A stretch of 64,000 bases of DNA from JAGLHV01 sp023143305 [NCBI: Clostridia bacterium] (GCA_030637025.1 DAOVVV010000008.1:1-64000); one strand, 5' to 3'; positions 7,643 to 17,366 are shown, numbered from the stretch's first letter. Program-made: numbers and translations. The notes: generated by a model from the letters alone, not told the origin.

Positions 7643-8350
7643 ATGGTTTTAATTATAAAACATGTTACAGTAGAAGGTCCGGGGTTAATTGGTGATTTTT
7701 TTCAAGCTAGCAAATGGCAGATAAAAACGGTTGAATTGGGGAATGGGGATAAATTACCCGAAGACCTTCAAGGAATCAAAGGGATTATTGTTTTAGGTGG
7801 ACCGATGAATGTGGATGAAGAGAAACAATATCCTTTTTTGAAAGAGGAAAATAAGTTCTTAAAAAAAGCAATGATATTTAATATTCCTCTTTTAGGCATA
7901 TGTTTAGGTTCGCAGCTTCTGGCTAAAGCAACAGGAGCGAAAGTGCGAAAAGGTGTGGCGAAGGAAATCGGATGGTACAAAATTAATTTAACCGAAGAAA
8001 GTAAAAAAGATTTACTTTTTGAAGGTTTAGGAAAAAATTTGGAAGTATTTCAATGGCACGAAGACCAATTTGACTTACCGCAAGGAGCTTTATTATTAGC
8101 AAGATCTAAAATTTGTCCGAATCAGGCATTTAAGATAGGAAAGAATGCTTATGGCTTGCAGTTTCATATAGAAATTACTCCCGGGATGATTGAATCTTGG
8201 GTAAAGAAATATTATGTAGAGAATGGTAAGCAGTCGATTAAAATAACAGATGTGCAAAAGATGCTTATAGATACATATAGAAAAAAAGGACAATTAACGA
8301 GACAGACAAAAAAAATTCTTTCCAATTTTTCTCAAATAATAGCAGGGTAA
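7643..8350 (+). CDS. Class I glutamine amidotransferase domain protein (GMP-synthase-like)
   Basis: A 235-residue stand-alone amidotransferase. The nucleophile Cys87 sits in GICLGSQLLA and the catalytic pair His175/Glu177 in LQFHIEIT; the oxyanion segment is LGGPMNV. Such GuaA_1-like proteins hydrolyse glutamine or gamma-glutamyl compounds. No synthetase domain is attached or adjacent, so a free amidase or gamma-glutamyl hydrolase role is possible. It follows glnA by 80 bp, in keeping with glutamine metabolism. The ribosome site before the ATG is weak. Confidence 0.82.
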   Translation: MVLIIKHVTVEGPGLIGDFFQASKWQIKTVELGNGDKLPEDLQGIKGIIVLGGPMNVDEEKQYPFLKEENKFLKKAMIFNIPLLGICLGSQLLAKATGAKVRKGVAKEIGWYKINLTEESKKDLLFEGLGKNLEVFQWHEDQFDLPQGALLLARSKICPNQAFKIGKNAYGLQFHIEITPGMIESWVKKYYVENGKQSIKITDVQKMLIDTYRKKGQLTRQTKKILSNFSQIIAG

Positions 8351-8352
8351 AA

Positions 8353-8504
8353 GTGGCAGTCGCAACCTTTAGGTTGCGTTCTCAGAGGAGATTTTCCGCA
8401 GGCTTTAGCCTGCGACTACCAAAAAGGGAGTTATGACACACTCTGTTCGCAGGAATCCATTTTGTCGACGATATCCTGGATTCCCGCTTTCGCGGGAATA
8501 ACAA
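8353..8504 (+). repeat. Element A (left end worn) joined to an element B remnant
   Basis: From 8353 to 8445 there are two opposed GTAG-type hairpins (CGCAACC/GGTTGCG and CGCAGGC/GCCTGCG) ending in TTATGACACACTCTG. Then TTCGCAGGAAT continues as half of the B palindrome, followed by a second palindrome, TTCCCGCTTTCGCGGGAA (8484-8501). The junction is the same A-into-B junction seen at 41.4 kb. Confidence 0.6.
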
Positions 8505-8611
8505 CAATAGGACTTTGGCAATAAATTCATAGTCTTCCGAATATTAAAAAAGGAATATGCTGAAAAATGAAAGTCAGGATCTATCTTGACACTACTTTAG
8601 AAAAAGACAAT

Positions 8612-8640
8612 TTGACAGGTGTTTTTTTTTGATGTATAAT
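8612..8640 (+). promoter_or_regulatory. Consensus sigma-70 type promoter
   Basis: TTGACA (8612-8617) and TATAAT (8635-8640) are both perfect and 17 bp apart. The start codon of the Fis-like gene is 21 bp downstream, so the leader is very short. It is the best vegetative promoter in the window and should drive the Fis-like/nadE pair. Confidence 0.8.
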
Positions 8641-8661
8641 GCTTAAAATTTAGGCAGAATA

Positions 8662-9033
8662 ATGATTAATATTTCCATAATCGATAAAGAAAGAAAAGTA
8701 TCCTTACTAATTATTAAAGCCCTTAATGATGCTGGGTATTGCATAAAAAAAATAGATACTGAACAGGAAAAACAAATAATAGAAATAGAAGAGAAAAAAG
8801 TTTCTTTTGAACGATCAGTTAAAGAGCTGGAGGATTTTTTTATCCGCAGTAAAGAAAAAGAGCTTTATAAATTTATTTTAACTGCAATAGAAAAACCTTT
8901 AATTGAGGATGTTTTAGAAAAATGTAGCGGAAATAAAGTGCAAGCAGCACAAATTTTAGGTATAAATAGGAATACTTTACATACTAAAATTAAAAAGTTA
9001 GGGATTAAAATAGAAAAATGGAAAAAAGAATGA
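8662..9033 (+). CDS. Small Fis-type helix-turn-helix DNA-binding protein
   Basis: A 123-residue protein. Residues about 72-118 match the Fis/NtrC C-terminal HTH: LEKCSGNKVQAAQILG, then RNTLHTKIKKLGI. The N-terminal 70 residues are lysine- and glutamate-rich with no recognised domain; there is no receiver aspartate and no AAA+ module, so it cannot itself activate sigma-54. It could be a nucleoid or local regulator. The gene overlaps nadE by ATGA and starts 21 bp after a perfect sigma-70 promoter. Confidence 0.75.
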   Translation: MINISIIDKERKVSLLIIKALNDAGYCIKKIDTEQEKQIIEIEEKKVSFERSVKELEDFFIRSKEKELYKFILTAIEKPLIEDVLEKCSGNKVQAAQILGINRNTLHTKIKKLGIKIEKWKKE

Positions 9034-10706
9034 GAATAGCTCTGGCCCAGATTAATTCTGTAGTGGGGGATTTAGAGGGAAATGTAAATAAAATTGTTCA
9101 TTTTGTGAAAAAAGCGCAAAAATTCAAAGCGGATATAGTAACATTTCCGGAATTAGCTATATGTGGATATCCCCCTGAAGATTTATTATTAAAAGAACAT
9201 TTTGTGAAAGATAATCTAAAAGCATTAAATTCATTAGTAAGGAAAATTAGCAATATTGCAGTAATTGTCGGATTTGTAGATAGGGATAAAAAGGGTTATT
9301 TATATAATGCAGCAGCTGTAATTAGTAAGGGGAAAATAAAAGGAATTTATCACAAGGTCAAGTTACCTAATTACGGAGTTTTTGATGAGAAAAGATATTT
9401 TCAACCAGGCAAAGAATTTCCTTTGTTTGAATTAAATCAGGTTGTTTTCGGAATTAATATTTGTGAAGATATCTGGGAACTAAAAGGAGTAGCGAAATTA
9501 CAGGCGGATGAAGGAGCACAAGTAATTATAAATATTTCCGCTTCTCCGTATTATGCCGGAAAAGAAAATTTAAAAAAGAAAATATTAACTAAGCAGGCAA
9601 AAGAAACAAGAACTTATCTTTGTTATAATAATTTAGTAGGAGGACAGGACGAACTTGTTTTTGACGGAGGCAGTGTTGTTTTTGATTTTGCGGGGAAAGA
9701 AATAATAAGGGGTAAACAGTTTGAGGAAGATTTAATTATTGCTGATTTGCCAATAAAAAAAATAACAAATAAAATTAGAGGTAAAAAGTGTATTAAAATA
9801 AGTATCCCGGAAAATATTAAAAAACCTGTTTTACCAGAAAGTAAAGTAAAAAAATCAAAACAAATAAATAAAATTTATTCTGCTTTAGTTTTAGGAACGC
9901 AGGACTATATAAGAAAAAATGGTTTCCAGAAAGTAGTTGTTGGATTAAGTGGGGGAATAGATTCTGCTTTAACTGCGGTAATTGCCAGAGATGCAATAGG
10001 TAAAGAAAATGTTATTGGTATTTCAATGCCTTCCCGTTATTCATTAATGGAGACACAAAAAGATGCCCGTATTTTAGCTAAAAATTTAGGGATTAGATTT
10101 ATTACCATATCAATAGAAGATATTTTTAAAGTTTATTTAAGGGTACTGGAAAAGGAGTTTTTAGGGTTAAAAAATGATGTTACCGAAGAGAACTTACAGG
10201 CCAGAATAAGAGGAAATATCTTAATGGCTTTTTCTAATAAGTTTAATTGGCTGGTACTTACTACCGGAAATAAAAGTGAGACATCTGTTGGGTATTGCAC
10301 CTTGTATGGTGATATGGCCGGCGGATTTGCCGTAATAAAAGATGTTCCGAAAATAATGGTTTACCGGTTAGCTGAATTTGTAAATGAAAAAGAAAATGAA
10401 AGTTTAATACCGGAAAGTATTCTGGTTCGGGAGCCATCGGCGGAATTGCGGGAAAATCAAAAAGACCGGGATAGTTTGCCTCCTTATACGATTTTAGATA
10501 AAATCATAAAGGGTTATGTGGAAGAAGACAAAAGTTCCAAAAAAATAACTACTAATAAAATCAGTATTGGTACGGTAAGAAAAATTATCCGGATGGTTGA
10601 TAAAAATGAATATAAACGCAGACAATCTTCTCCGGGGATAAAAATTACTTCCAAAGCATTTGGTAAGGACAGAAGATTTCCTATTACTAATAAATATAAA
10701 GAGTAG
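9030..10706 (+). CDS. nadE: Glutamine-dependent NAD+ synthetase
   Basis: A 558-residue two-domain enzyme that amidates nicotinate adenine dinucleotide. The N-terminal nitrilase-fold glutaminase (1-about 260) has Glu41 in FPELAICGYPPEDLL and nucleophile Cys145 in INICEDIW. The C-terminal synthetase has the ATP loop SGGIDS (307-312) and TTGNKSE. Start 9030 is preferred over 9018 because its ATG overlaps the previous TGA (ATGA) and family members begin MRIALAQIN. Ammonia is channelled between the domains in this family, linking it to the glutamine theme of the region. Confidence 0.95.
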   Translation: MRIALAQINSVVGDLEGNVNKIVHFVKKAQKFKADIVTFPELAICGYPPEDLLLKEHFVKDNLKALNSLVRKISNIAVIVGFVDRDKKGYLYNAAAVISKGKIKGIYHKVKLPNYGVFDEKRYFQPGKEFPLFELNQVVFGINICEDIWELKGVAKLQADEGAQVIINISASPYYAGKENLKKKILTKQAKETRTYLCYNNLVGGQDELVFDGGSVVFDFAGKEIIRGKQFEEDLIIADLPIKKITNKIRGKKCIKISIPENIKKPVLPESKVKKSKQINKIYSALVLGTQDYIRKNGFQKVVVGLSGGIDSALTAVIARDAIGKENVIGISMPSRYSLMETQKDARILAKNLGIRFITISIEDIFKVYLRVLEKEFLGLKNDVTEENLQARIRGNILMAFSNKFNWLVLTTGNKSETSVGYCTLYGDMAGGFAVIKDVPKIMVYRLAEFVNEKENESLIPESILVREPSAELRENQKDRDSLPPYTILDKIIKGYVEEDKSSKKITTNKISIGTVRKIIRMVDKNEYKRRQSSPGIKITSKAFGKDRRFPITNKYKE

Positions 10707-10710
10707 TGAA

Positions 10711-10885
10711 AGTGTCAAAAAAGGAATGGCAAGAAAAACAGAAAGAAGTTTGTAGATAAAGAGAAAATCGGGGGGTAGCCGCAGGCTTTAGCCTGCGTTA
10801 TCGTTGGAGATTTTACGCAGGCTAAAGCCTGCGACTACAAAAACAGAAATCAGAACAGAAATATGCAGATATTTTTGACAATACT
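10711..10885 (+). repeat. REP-like pair (BIME) bounded by AGTGTCAAAA / TTTTTGACAATACT
   Basis: Two opposed hairpins (10775-10838), each with GTAG at its foot and CGCAGGC-TTTA-GCCTGCG as stem, form a bipartite REP unit. It is bounded by AGTGTCAAAA (10711) and the partly inverse TTTTTGACAATACT (10873-10886), a motif pair also found around 18621-18840. The right boundary is 25 nt before the gltB start. No target duplication is clear. Confidence 0.5.
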
Positions 10886-10910
10886 AAAGGAATATTGAAA
10901 GAGATAAAAA

Positions 10911-13900
10911 ATGAAAAATACATTTTTTCCTAAAAAACAAGGATTATATGATCCACAATTTGAAAAGGATTCCTGTGGTGTAGGATTTGTGTGTGATATA
11001 AAAGGCAGGCAATCTAACGAAATGTTGCATTTGGGGATACAATCTCTTAATCGCCTCCTACATCGTGGTGCTACCGGCGCAGATCCTGAAACCGGAGATG
11101 GTGCGGGTATTCTTATTCAAATCCCCGATGAATTTTTCCAAAAAGAAACTCAAAAAATAGGAATTGATTTACCCCCATTAGGTGAATACGGTACAGGTTT
11201 AATATTTTTACCTCCGGATAAAAAAGAGCGGCAGTTTTGTAAAGATATTTTTACAAAAATAATCAAACAGGAGCAGCAAAAACTTTTAGGATGGCGCAGG
11301 GTTCCGGTGGATGATTCCAGTATCGGTAAAACTGCCCGCCAGACTCAACCGGTGATTGAACAAATTTTTATTGCTAAAGACCCGAAGGTCAAAAAACAGA
11401 TATATTTTGAAAGGCGCCTTTATGTAATTAGAAAACAGATAGAAAATATTATTCGTGCTTCTAATTTAAAACAAAAATCATATTTTTATGTTAATAATAT
11501 TTCCTCTCGTACTTTTGCTTATAAAGGGCTATTAATTTCTAATCAATTGGAAAACTTTTTTCTGGATCTTAAAGATAAAAGCTTAAAAACCGCTCTTTGT
11601 TTAGTACATGCGCGCTATAGCACCAATACTTTTCCTACATGGGATTTGGCTCAGCCATTTAGGTTCTTAGCTCATAACGGAGAGATTAATACCTTACAGG
11701 GTAATATTAATTGGATGCGGGCCAGAGAAGGTTTACTACAAAGTGAAGTGTTTAGCGATCAAGATATTGAAAAAATAAAATCCATAATTGTTCCGGGTGG
11801 AAGTGATTCTGCAACTATTGATAATGTATTTGAATTACTTGCTTTAACCGATAAGTCCCTTCCACATGCGATGATGATGCTTATTCCCGGTGCCTGGCAG
11901 GAAAATAAATTAATGGATAAAAAATTAAAAGATTTTTATAAGTATCATGCCTGCTTTATGGAACCGTGGGATGGACCGGCTGCTATTGCTTTTACGGATG
12001 GGGTTAAAATCGGTGCTGTATTAGACAGGAATGGTTTGCGCCCGGCACGTTATATTGTAACTAAGAAAAATTTTGTGGTTATGGCGTCAGAAGTAGGGGT
12101 TTTAGATATAGCTCCGGAAGATATTCTTTTATCAGGAAGGTTAGAGCCGGGTAAAATATTTTTTATCGATACGGAAAAGGGGGAAATTGTCGAGGATAAT
12201 GAAATAAAATTGGAAATGGCAGAAAGGCATCCCTATGGTCATTGGATGAAAGAACAGATGGTTGATCTTGATAAAATGCCGGCAGTTAAAAATACCCAAA
12301 AAATTATGCAGGATAGAGTAACATTTTTAAAAGCCTTTGGTTATACCCGCGAAGACTTAAAGTTTATTATCAAATTTATGGCTGAAAACGGAGAGGAACC
12401 TACAGGTTCAATGGGGGATGATACCCCTCCTGCAATTTTATCTAAAGAACCGGAGCTTCTTTATAATTATTTTAAACAACTTTTTGCCCAGGTAACTAAT
12501 CCGGCCATTGATCCTATAAGAGAAAACTTAGTAATGAGCCTGGAAAGTTATATCGGTTCTGAAAAGAATATTTTAGCAGAGACATCTTTACATTGTCATA
12601 AATTAAGAGTAAAGAAACCTGTTTTGAGTAACGAAGATTTAGAAAAAATACGCAACATAAAAAAGAATGATCTTAAAACAAAGACTATTTCCGTTTTGTT
12701 TTCCACTAAGAACAAAGATAATAAGGAATTTATAAAAGCCCTGGATAAAATATGTGCAGAGGCAGTTATGGCAATCAAAGAAGGGTATACTTTTATTATT
12801 TTAAGTGACCGGGGTGTTAATAAAGAATATGCGGCAATACCGATTCTTTTAGCTCTGGGGGCCGTACATCATTTTTTAGTAAAAAAGGCTTTGCGTTCTC
12901 AAATTGGAATTATAATAGAAAGTGCGGAACCACGCGAAGTTCATCACTTTGCTCTTCTTTTTGGATACGGTGCTGATTGTATTAATTCTTATTTGGCCTA
13001 TGATGCAATTAAATATTTAATAGATGAGAACCGGATAGAATTAGATTATGATATTGCTTTGAGTAATTATAGAAAAGCTGTTGATAAAGGAATATTTAAA
13101 ATCCTTTCGAAGATGGGGATATCAACCTTACAAAGTTACAAAGGTGCTCAGATATTTGAAGCCCTGGGTTTAAAGGAAGAGATAATTAACAGGTGTTTTT
13201 TAGGAACGGTTTCCCGTATTGGCGGAGCAGGGTTTGATGTTATTATTAAAGAAACTCTTTTGCGCCACGAAAAAGCCTATTCCCAAAAAGAAACAACAAC
13301 TTCTTCTTATCTGGATGCCGGTGGTGTGTACCAATGGAAAAGAAACGAAAAGTTTCATTTATGGAATCCCCAGACTATTTCTGCTTTACAGAATGCAGTC
13401 AGACAAAATAGTTATTCCGGGTATAAAGAATTTGCCCGTACGATAAATGACCAATCAGAAAATCCTGCTACTCTACGCAGTTTATTTAAATTTAAAAAAA
13501 CCGGAGCGATACCAATAAACAAAGTAGAACCGGCAGAAAAAATCCTAAAACGTTTTGTTACCGGGGCAATGAGCTTTGGTTCTATTTCCAAAGGAGCGCA
13601 CGAAAGTATTGCTATTGCGATGAATCGATTAGGTGCCCGTTCCAATACAGGGGAAGGGGGTGAAGATCCTGCACGGTTTAAGCCGTCGACTAATGGTAAT
13701 TTTAAGCGTAGTGCAATAAAACAGGTTGCTTCAGGAAGATTTGGAGTAACTACGAATTATTTGGTAAATGCTGATGAGTTACAAATAAAAATAGCACAAG
13801 GGGCAAAACCCGGGGAAGGGGGGCAGCTTCCCGGGCATAAAGTAAGCCCGGCTATTGCCCAAATTCGTTATACTACCCCGGGAGTAATTTTAATTTCTCC

Positions 13901-15452
13901 TCCACCCCATCACGATATTTATTCTATTGAAGATTTAGCTCAATTAATCTTTGACTTAAAAAATACTAATCCCGGTGCCCGGATAAGCGTTAAACTTGTT
14001 TCTGAAATGGGGGTAGGAACAGTTGCGGCCGGAGTAGCTAAGGGACATGCCGATATGATTTTAATTTCCGGAGGAGATGGGGGAACCGGTGCTTCTCCCC
14101 GGAGTTCTATAAGGTATGCCGGTCTTCCCTGGGAATTAGGTATTTCAGAAACACATCAGACCCTGGTTTTGAATGATTTGCGTTCAAGGGTACGTTTACA
14201 AACCGACGGACAAATGCGTACGGGGCGGGATATAGCCATTGCAGCCCTTTTGGGAGCAGATGAATTTGGTTTCGGTTCAGTTGTTTTGGTTGTTTTGGGA
14301 TGTATGATGCTCAGGCATTGCCATCTTAATAATTGTTCGTTAGGTGTTGCTACTCAAGACGAAGTTTTACAGGAAAGATTTAAAGGTAAACCTGAACACA
14401 TTGAGAATTATTTTCGTTTTGTAGCTGAGGAGATACGAGAAATTATGGCTGAGTTAGGATTTAGTAAAATGGATGAAATGGTCGGACGAACAGATTTATT
14501 AGAAATAAACCAAAATATTATTCCATGGAAAGCTAAAAATATTGATTATTCCGGTATTCTTTATCAGCCGCAAGGAGCTCATAAATTTTCAGGTTCGATT
14601 GAGCAGGATCACGGAATTGAGTACGTTTTGGATAAGAAACTTATTGAATATGCCCGGCCGGCTTTAGAGCAAGCACAAAAAGTTAGCATGGAGTTGAAAA
14701 TCAAAAATGTAAATAGAACCACCGGGGCAATGTTGAGTGGAAAGGTATGTAAAAAATATGGGGAAAAAGCCCTTGCAGAGGATACTATTTGTTTTAAGTT
14801 TAAAGGTGTCGCCGGTCAGAGCTTTGGTGCCTGGTTGGCTAAAGGGATAACCTTTGAATTGGAGGGTTTGGCTAATGATTATATCGGGAAAGGTATATCC
14901 GGAGGAAAAATAATTGTTTATCCGGATAAGAAATCGGATTATAAACCGGAGGAAAATATTATTATTGGGAATACGACTTTTTATGGTGCAATAGCAGGAG
15001 AGGCTTATATTTGCGGGGTTGCCGGGGAGAGATTTTGTATAAGAAATTCCGGTTTATACGCAGTGGTAGAAGGAGTGGGAGATCACGGTTGTGAATATAT
15101 GACCGGGGGAAGAGTGGTTATTTTAGGTAAAACAGGAAGGAATTTTGCTGCCGGAATGTCAGGTGGGATTGCCTATGTTTACGATGAAAAAAATAATTTT
15201 AAAGATAAATGCAATTTGAATATGGTAGAGTTGGAAAAAATAGATAAAGAAGATGAAAAAACCGTTTATGATTTACTGAATAGTCACTATATTTATACGC
15301 AAAGTTCCCGGGCAAAAACGATTTTAGATAATTTTAAAAATAAAATTAAAAAGTTTATTAAAGTAATGCCTGTAGAATACAAGCGTGTTTTAGAAGAAAA
15401 GAGAAAAAAAGAGACATTAGATTTGGAGGGGGTTTCAAATGGGAGATCCTAA
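10911..15452 (+). CDS. gltB: Glutamate synthase large subunit
   Basis: At 1513 residues it has the full GltB length. A 21-residue leader precedes Cys22 (KDSCGVGF), the N-terminal nucleophile of the class II amidotransferase domain. The central domain and FMN-binding synthase domain follow (GARSNTGEGGEDPARF; SGGDGGTGASP), then the cysteines CMMLRHCHLNNC for the 3Fe-4S cluster and a C-terminal GXGXG beta-helix. It converts glutamine and 2-oxoglutarate to two glutamates. The gltD gene starts 14 bp before its end. No good ribosome site is visible beyond GAAAGAGA. Confidence 0.97.
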   Translation: MKNTFFPKKQGLYDPQFEKDSCGVGFVCDIKGRQSNEMLHLGIQSLNRLLHRGATGADPETGDGAGILIQIPDEFFQKETQKIGIDLPPLGEYGTGLIFLPPDKKERQFCKDIFTKIIKQEQQKLLGWRRVPVDDSSIGKTARQTQPVIEQIFIAKDPKVKKQIYFERRLYVIRKQIENIIRASNLKQKSYFYVNNISSRTFAYKGLLISNQLENFFLDLKDKSLKTALCLVHARYSTNTFPTWDLAQPFRFLAHNGEINTLQGNINWMRAREGLLQSEVFSDQDIEKIKSIIVPGGSDSATIDNVFELLALTDKSLPHAMMMLIPGAWQENKLMDKKLKDFYKYHACFMEPWDGPAAIAFTDGVKIGAVLDRNGLRPARYIVTKKNFVVMASEVGVLDIAPEDILLSGRLEPGKIFFIDTEKGEIVEDNEIKLEMAERHPYGHWMKEQMVDLDKMPAVKNTQKIMQDRVTFLKAFGYTREDLKFIIKFMAENGEEPTGSMGDDTPPAILSKEPELLYNYFKQLFAQVTNPAIDPIRENLVMSLESYIGSEKNILAETSLHCHKLRVKKPVLSNEDLEKIRNIKKNDLKTKTISVLFSTKNKDNKEFIKALDKICAEAVMAIKEGYTFIILSDRGVNKEYAAIPILLALGAVHHFLVKKALRSQIGIIIESAEPREVHHFALLFGYGADCINSYLAYDAIKYLIDENRIELDYDIALSNYRKAVDKGIFKILSKMGISTLQSYKGAQIFEALGLKEEIINRCFLGTVSRIGGAGFDVIIKETLLRHEKAYSQKETTTSSYLDAGGVYQWKRNEKFHLWNPQTISALQNAVRQNSYSGYKEFARTINDQSENPATLRSLFKFKKTGAIPINKVEPAEKILKRFVTGAMSFGSISKGAHESIAIAMNRLGARSNTGEGGEDPARFKPSTNGNFKRSAIKQVASGRFGVTTNYLVNADELQIKIAQGAKPGEGGQLPGHKVSPAIAQIRYTTPGVILISPPPHHDIYSIEDLAQLIFDLKNTNPGARISVKLVSEMGVGTVAAGVAKGHADMILISGGDGGTGASPRSSIRYAGLPWELGISETHQTLVLNDLRSRVRLQTDGQMRTGRDIAIAALLGADEFGFGSVVLVVLGCMMLRHCHLNNCSLGVATQDEVLQERFKGKPEHIENYFRFVAEEIREIMAELGFSKMDEMVGRTDLLEINQNIIPWKAKNIDYSGILYQPQGAHKFSGSIEQDHGIEYVLDKKLIEYARPALEQAQKVSMELKIKNVNRTTGAMLSGKVCKKYGEKALAEDTICFKFKGVAGQSFGAWLAKGITFELEGLANDYIGKGISGGKIIVYPDKKSDYKPEENIIIGNTTFYGAIAGEAYICGVAGERFCIRNSGLYAVVEGVGDHGCEYMTGGRVVILGKTGRNFAAGMSGGIAYVYDEKNNFKDKCNLNMVELEKIDKEDEKTVYDLLNSHYIYTQSSRAKTILDNFKNKIKKFIKVMPVEYKRVLEEKRKKETLDLEGVSNGRS

Positions 15453-16884
15453 AGGTTTTTTAAAAATTAAAAAACAAAATAGTCAATACAGGCCAGTCAA
15501 AGAACGAATTGAAGATTTTTGTGAAGTAACAATTTTACCTGATGTTTCCCATTCTCAGGAACAGGCAGCACGTTGTATGGATTGTAGCACTTCCTTTTGT
15601 CATTGGGGATGTCCGTTGGGAAATTATATTCCGGAATGGAATGACTATGTTTTTAACGGTCATTGGAAAAAGGCATTTGAATTGCTTACGGCTACTAATA
15701 ATTTACCTGAAATTACCGGGAGACTATGTCCTGCTCTTTGTGAATATGCATGTGTTTTGGGATTTAATGACGATGCGGTAACTATAAGAGAGAATGAATT
15801 AGCTGTAGTTGAATATGCTTTTAACACAGGATTAATAAAACCTTCGCTTCCTTTAATGCGAACAGAAAAAAGGGTTGCTGTTGTTGGCTCAGGCCCGGCA
15901 GGATTATCCTGTGCTGTCCAATTAAATCAAGCCGGCCATAAAGTAGTTGTTTTTGAAAAAAACAATAAAATCGGAGGAATTTTACGTTACGGTATTCCTG
16001 ATTTTAAACTGGAAAAAGAAATAATAGACCGGCGACTGGCAATTTATGAAAAAGAGGGAATTGAATTTATCACCGGGGTAAATGTAGGGAATGACTTATC
16101 CGCAGAAAAACTTTTAGCAGAATATGATGCAATATGCCTTGCCGGCGGAAGTTCTGTTCCCCGTGATTTAAAAATCGAAGGCAGGAAAATGGAAGGTATT
16201 CATTTTGCTATGGATTATTTAGTGCAAGCCAATAAGAAGGTTTCCGGAGAAAAAATTGTTGACGAAAAATTAATTAATGCTAAGGGGAAAAAGGTAGTAG
16301 TTATCGGAGGTGGTGATACCGGTGCTGATTGTGTCGGAACAGCTCATCGGCAGGGTGCAAGGAAGATAGTACAAATTGAGCTTTTACCTAAACCTCCCGA
16401 ATCGCGTAGTCAGGATTTTCCGTGGCCGGTATATCCGGTAATTTTAAAAACTTCTACTTCACATCAGGAAGGTGGAAAACGCTGCTGGTCGGTTTTAACT
16501 AAAAAATTTATAGGAGAAAAAGGGGAAGTAAAAAAAATTATCTGTGTAAAAGTAGAGTTTATTAAAAAAGATGAACATTCTTCTCCGATAATGAAAGAGA
16601 TTCCAGGCAGTGAATTTGAAATAGAAGCGGACTTGATAATTTTAGCAATAGGTTTTATTGGTCCTCAGCAACAGGGATTATTAAAAAAACTCAGCATTGA
16701 ACCGGATAATCGGGGGAATGTAAAAAGCGATGAAAAACAAATGACCTCAAGAAAAGGAATATTTGCTGCCGGTGATATAAGGAGGGGACAATCACTTATT
16801 GTCTGGGCTATATTAGAGGGTAGACGGACCGCTTATTTTATTGATGAGTATCTTATGGGTAAAAGTTGTTTGCCATTTATTTAG
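15439..16884 (+). CDS. gltD: Glutamate synthase small subunit
   Basis: A 481-residue partner of GltB that passes electrons from NAD(P)H. The N-terminal cysteine clusters CMDCSTSFCHWGC and CPALCEYAC hold 4Fe-4S centres. The FAD motif is VVGSGPAGLSC and the NAD(P) motif VVIGGGDTGADC; AAGDIRRGQSLIVWAI closes the flavin site. A GGAGGGGG ribosome site lies inside the end of gltB with a 14-bp gene overlap. With glnA it completes the GS-GOGAT cycle. Confidence 0.96.
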   Translation: MGDPKGFLKIKKQNSQYRPVKERIEDFCEVTILPDVSHSQEQAARCMDCSTSFCHWGCPLGNYIPEWNDYVFNGHWKKAFELLTATNNLPEITGRLCPALCEYACVLGFNDDAVTIRENELAVVEYAFNTGLIKPSLPLMRTEKRVAVVGSGPAGLSCAVQLNQAGHKVVVFEKNNKIGGILRYGIPDFKLEKEIIDRRLAIYEKEGIEFITGVNVGNDLSAEKLLAEYDAICLAGGSSVPRDLKIEGRKMEGIHFAMDYLVQANKKVSGEKIVDEKLINAKGKKVVVIGGGDTGADCVGTAHRQGARKIVQIELLPKPPESRSQDFPWPVYPVILKTSTSHQEGGKRCWSVLTKKFIGEKGEVKKIICVKVEFIKKDEHSSPIMKEIPGSEFEIEADLIILAIGFIGPQQQGLLKKLSIEPDNRGNVKSDEKQMTSRKGIFAAGDIRRGQSLIVWAILEGRRTAYFIDEYLMGKSCLPFI

Positions 16885-16903
16885 TTGTGCTTAAATTGGA
16901 TAT

Positions 16904-16933
16904 TTGACATAAAGATGGAAAATGAAGTATAAT
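16904..16933 (+). promoter_or_regulatory. Sigma-70 type promoter
   Basis: TTGACA at 16904 and TATAAT at 16928 are separated by 18 bp. It lies directly after gltD and 117 bp before the GIY-YIG gene, so it could serve that gene and carA beyond it. Confidence 0.55.
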
Positions 16934-17007
16934 ACAGCGCTGAAAGATAGAAGACACCTAAATCTCTATGGTTACATAGTGCAATTATGGGAAAAAATGG
17001 ATAATTT

Positions 17008-17031
17008 GTCATTCCTGCGAAAGCAGGAATC
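17008..17031 (+). repeat. Element-B-type palindrome, left of the GIY-YIG gene
   Basis: ATTCCTGCGAAAGCAGGAAT with GTC on its left is the exact reverse complement of the palindrome at 17343-17366. It ends 18 bp before the GIY-YIG start codon. Confidence 0.7.
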
Positions 17032-17049
17032 TAAAAAAAAAGAATAAAC

Positions 17050-17337
17050 ATGAGAGATTATTATATTTATATATTAGCCAGTAAAAAGAATGGGACATTG
17101 TATCTTGGAGTTACGAATAATCTTGTAAAAAGAGTATATGAACACAAACAAAACTTTGTAGAAGGATTTACTAAGAAATATAACATTCATAGTTTGGTAT
17201 ATTATGAACAGACCAATGATAGCTACAGTGCTATTCAACGCGAAAAAAGGATGAAAAGATGGAAGAGGGAGTGGAAGATAGAATTAATTGAAAGATTTAA
17301 TCCTGGATGGAAAGATTTACATTATGATTTGATATAA
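17050..17337 (+). CDS. GIY-YIG family endonuclease, stand-alone
   Basis: A 95-residue single-domain protein. The YIY (5-7) and YLG (18-20) motifs, catalytic Arg28 (NNLVKRVYEH) and the distal QREKRMKRWKREWK helix mark the UPF0213/YhbQ-like GIY-YIG group. These are small nucleases of uncertain role. The gene is bracketed within 20 bp on both sides by the same REP-like palindrome in opposite orientation, an arrangement that suggests a mobile or repeat-associated unit. It interrupts an otherwise metabolic gene order between gltD and carA. Confidence 0.85.
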   Translation: MRDYYIYILASKKNGTLYLGVTNNLVKRVYEHKQNFVEGFTKKYNIHSLVYYEQTNDSYSAIQREKRMKRWKREWKIELIERFNPGWKDLHYDLI

Positions 17338-17342
17338 TTATG

Positions 17343-17366
17343 GATTCCTGCTTTCGCAGGAATGAC
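17343..17366 (+). repeat. Element-B-type palindrome, right of the GIY-YIG gene
   Basis: The palindrome CCTGCTTTCGCAGG with its B-type flanks starts 5 bp after the GIY-YIG stop codon. It is the inverse of the copy at 17008. A further inverted unit built on CCGCCTCAGGCGG follows at about 17418-17430. Confidence 0.7.
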
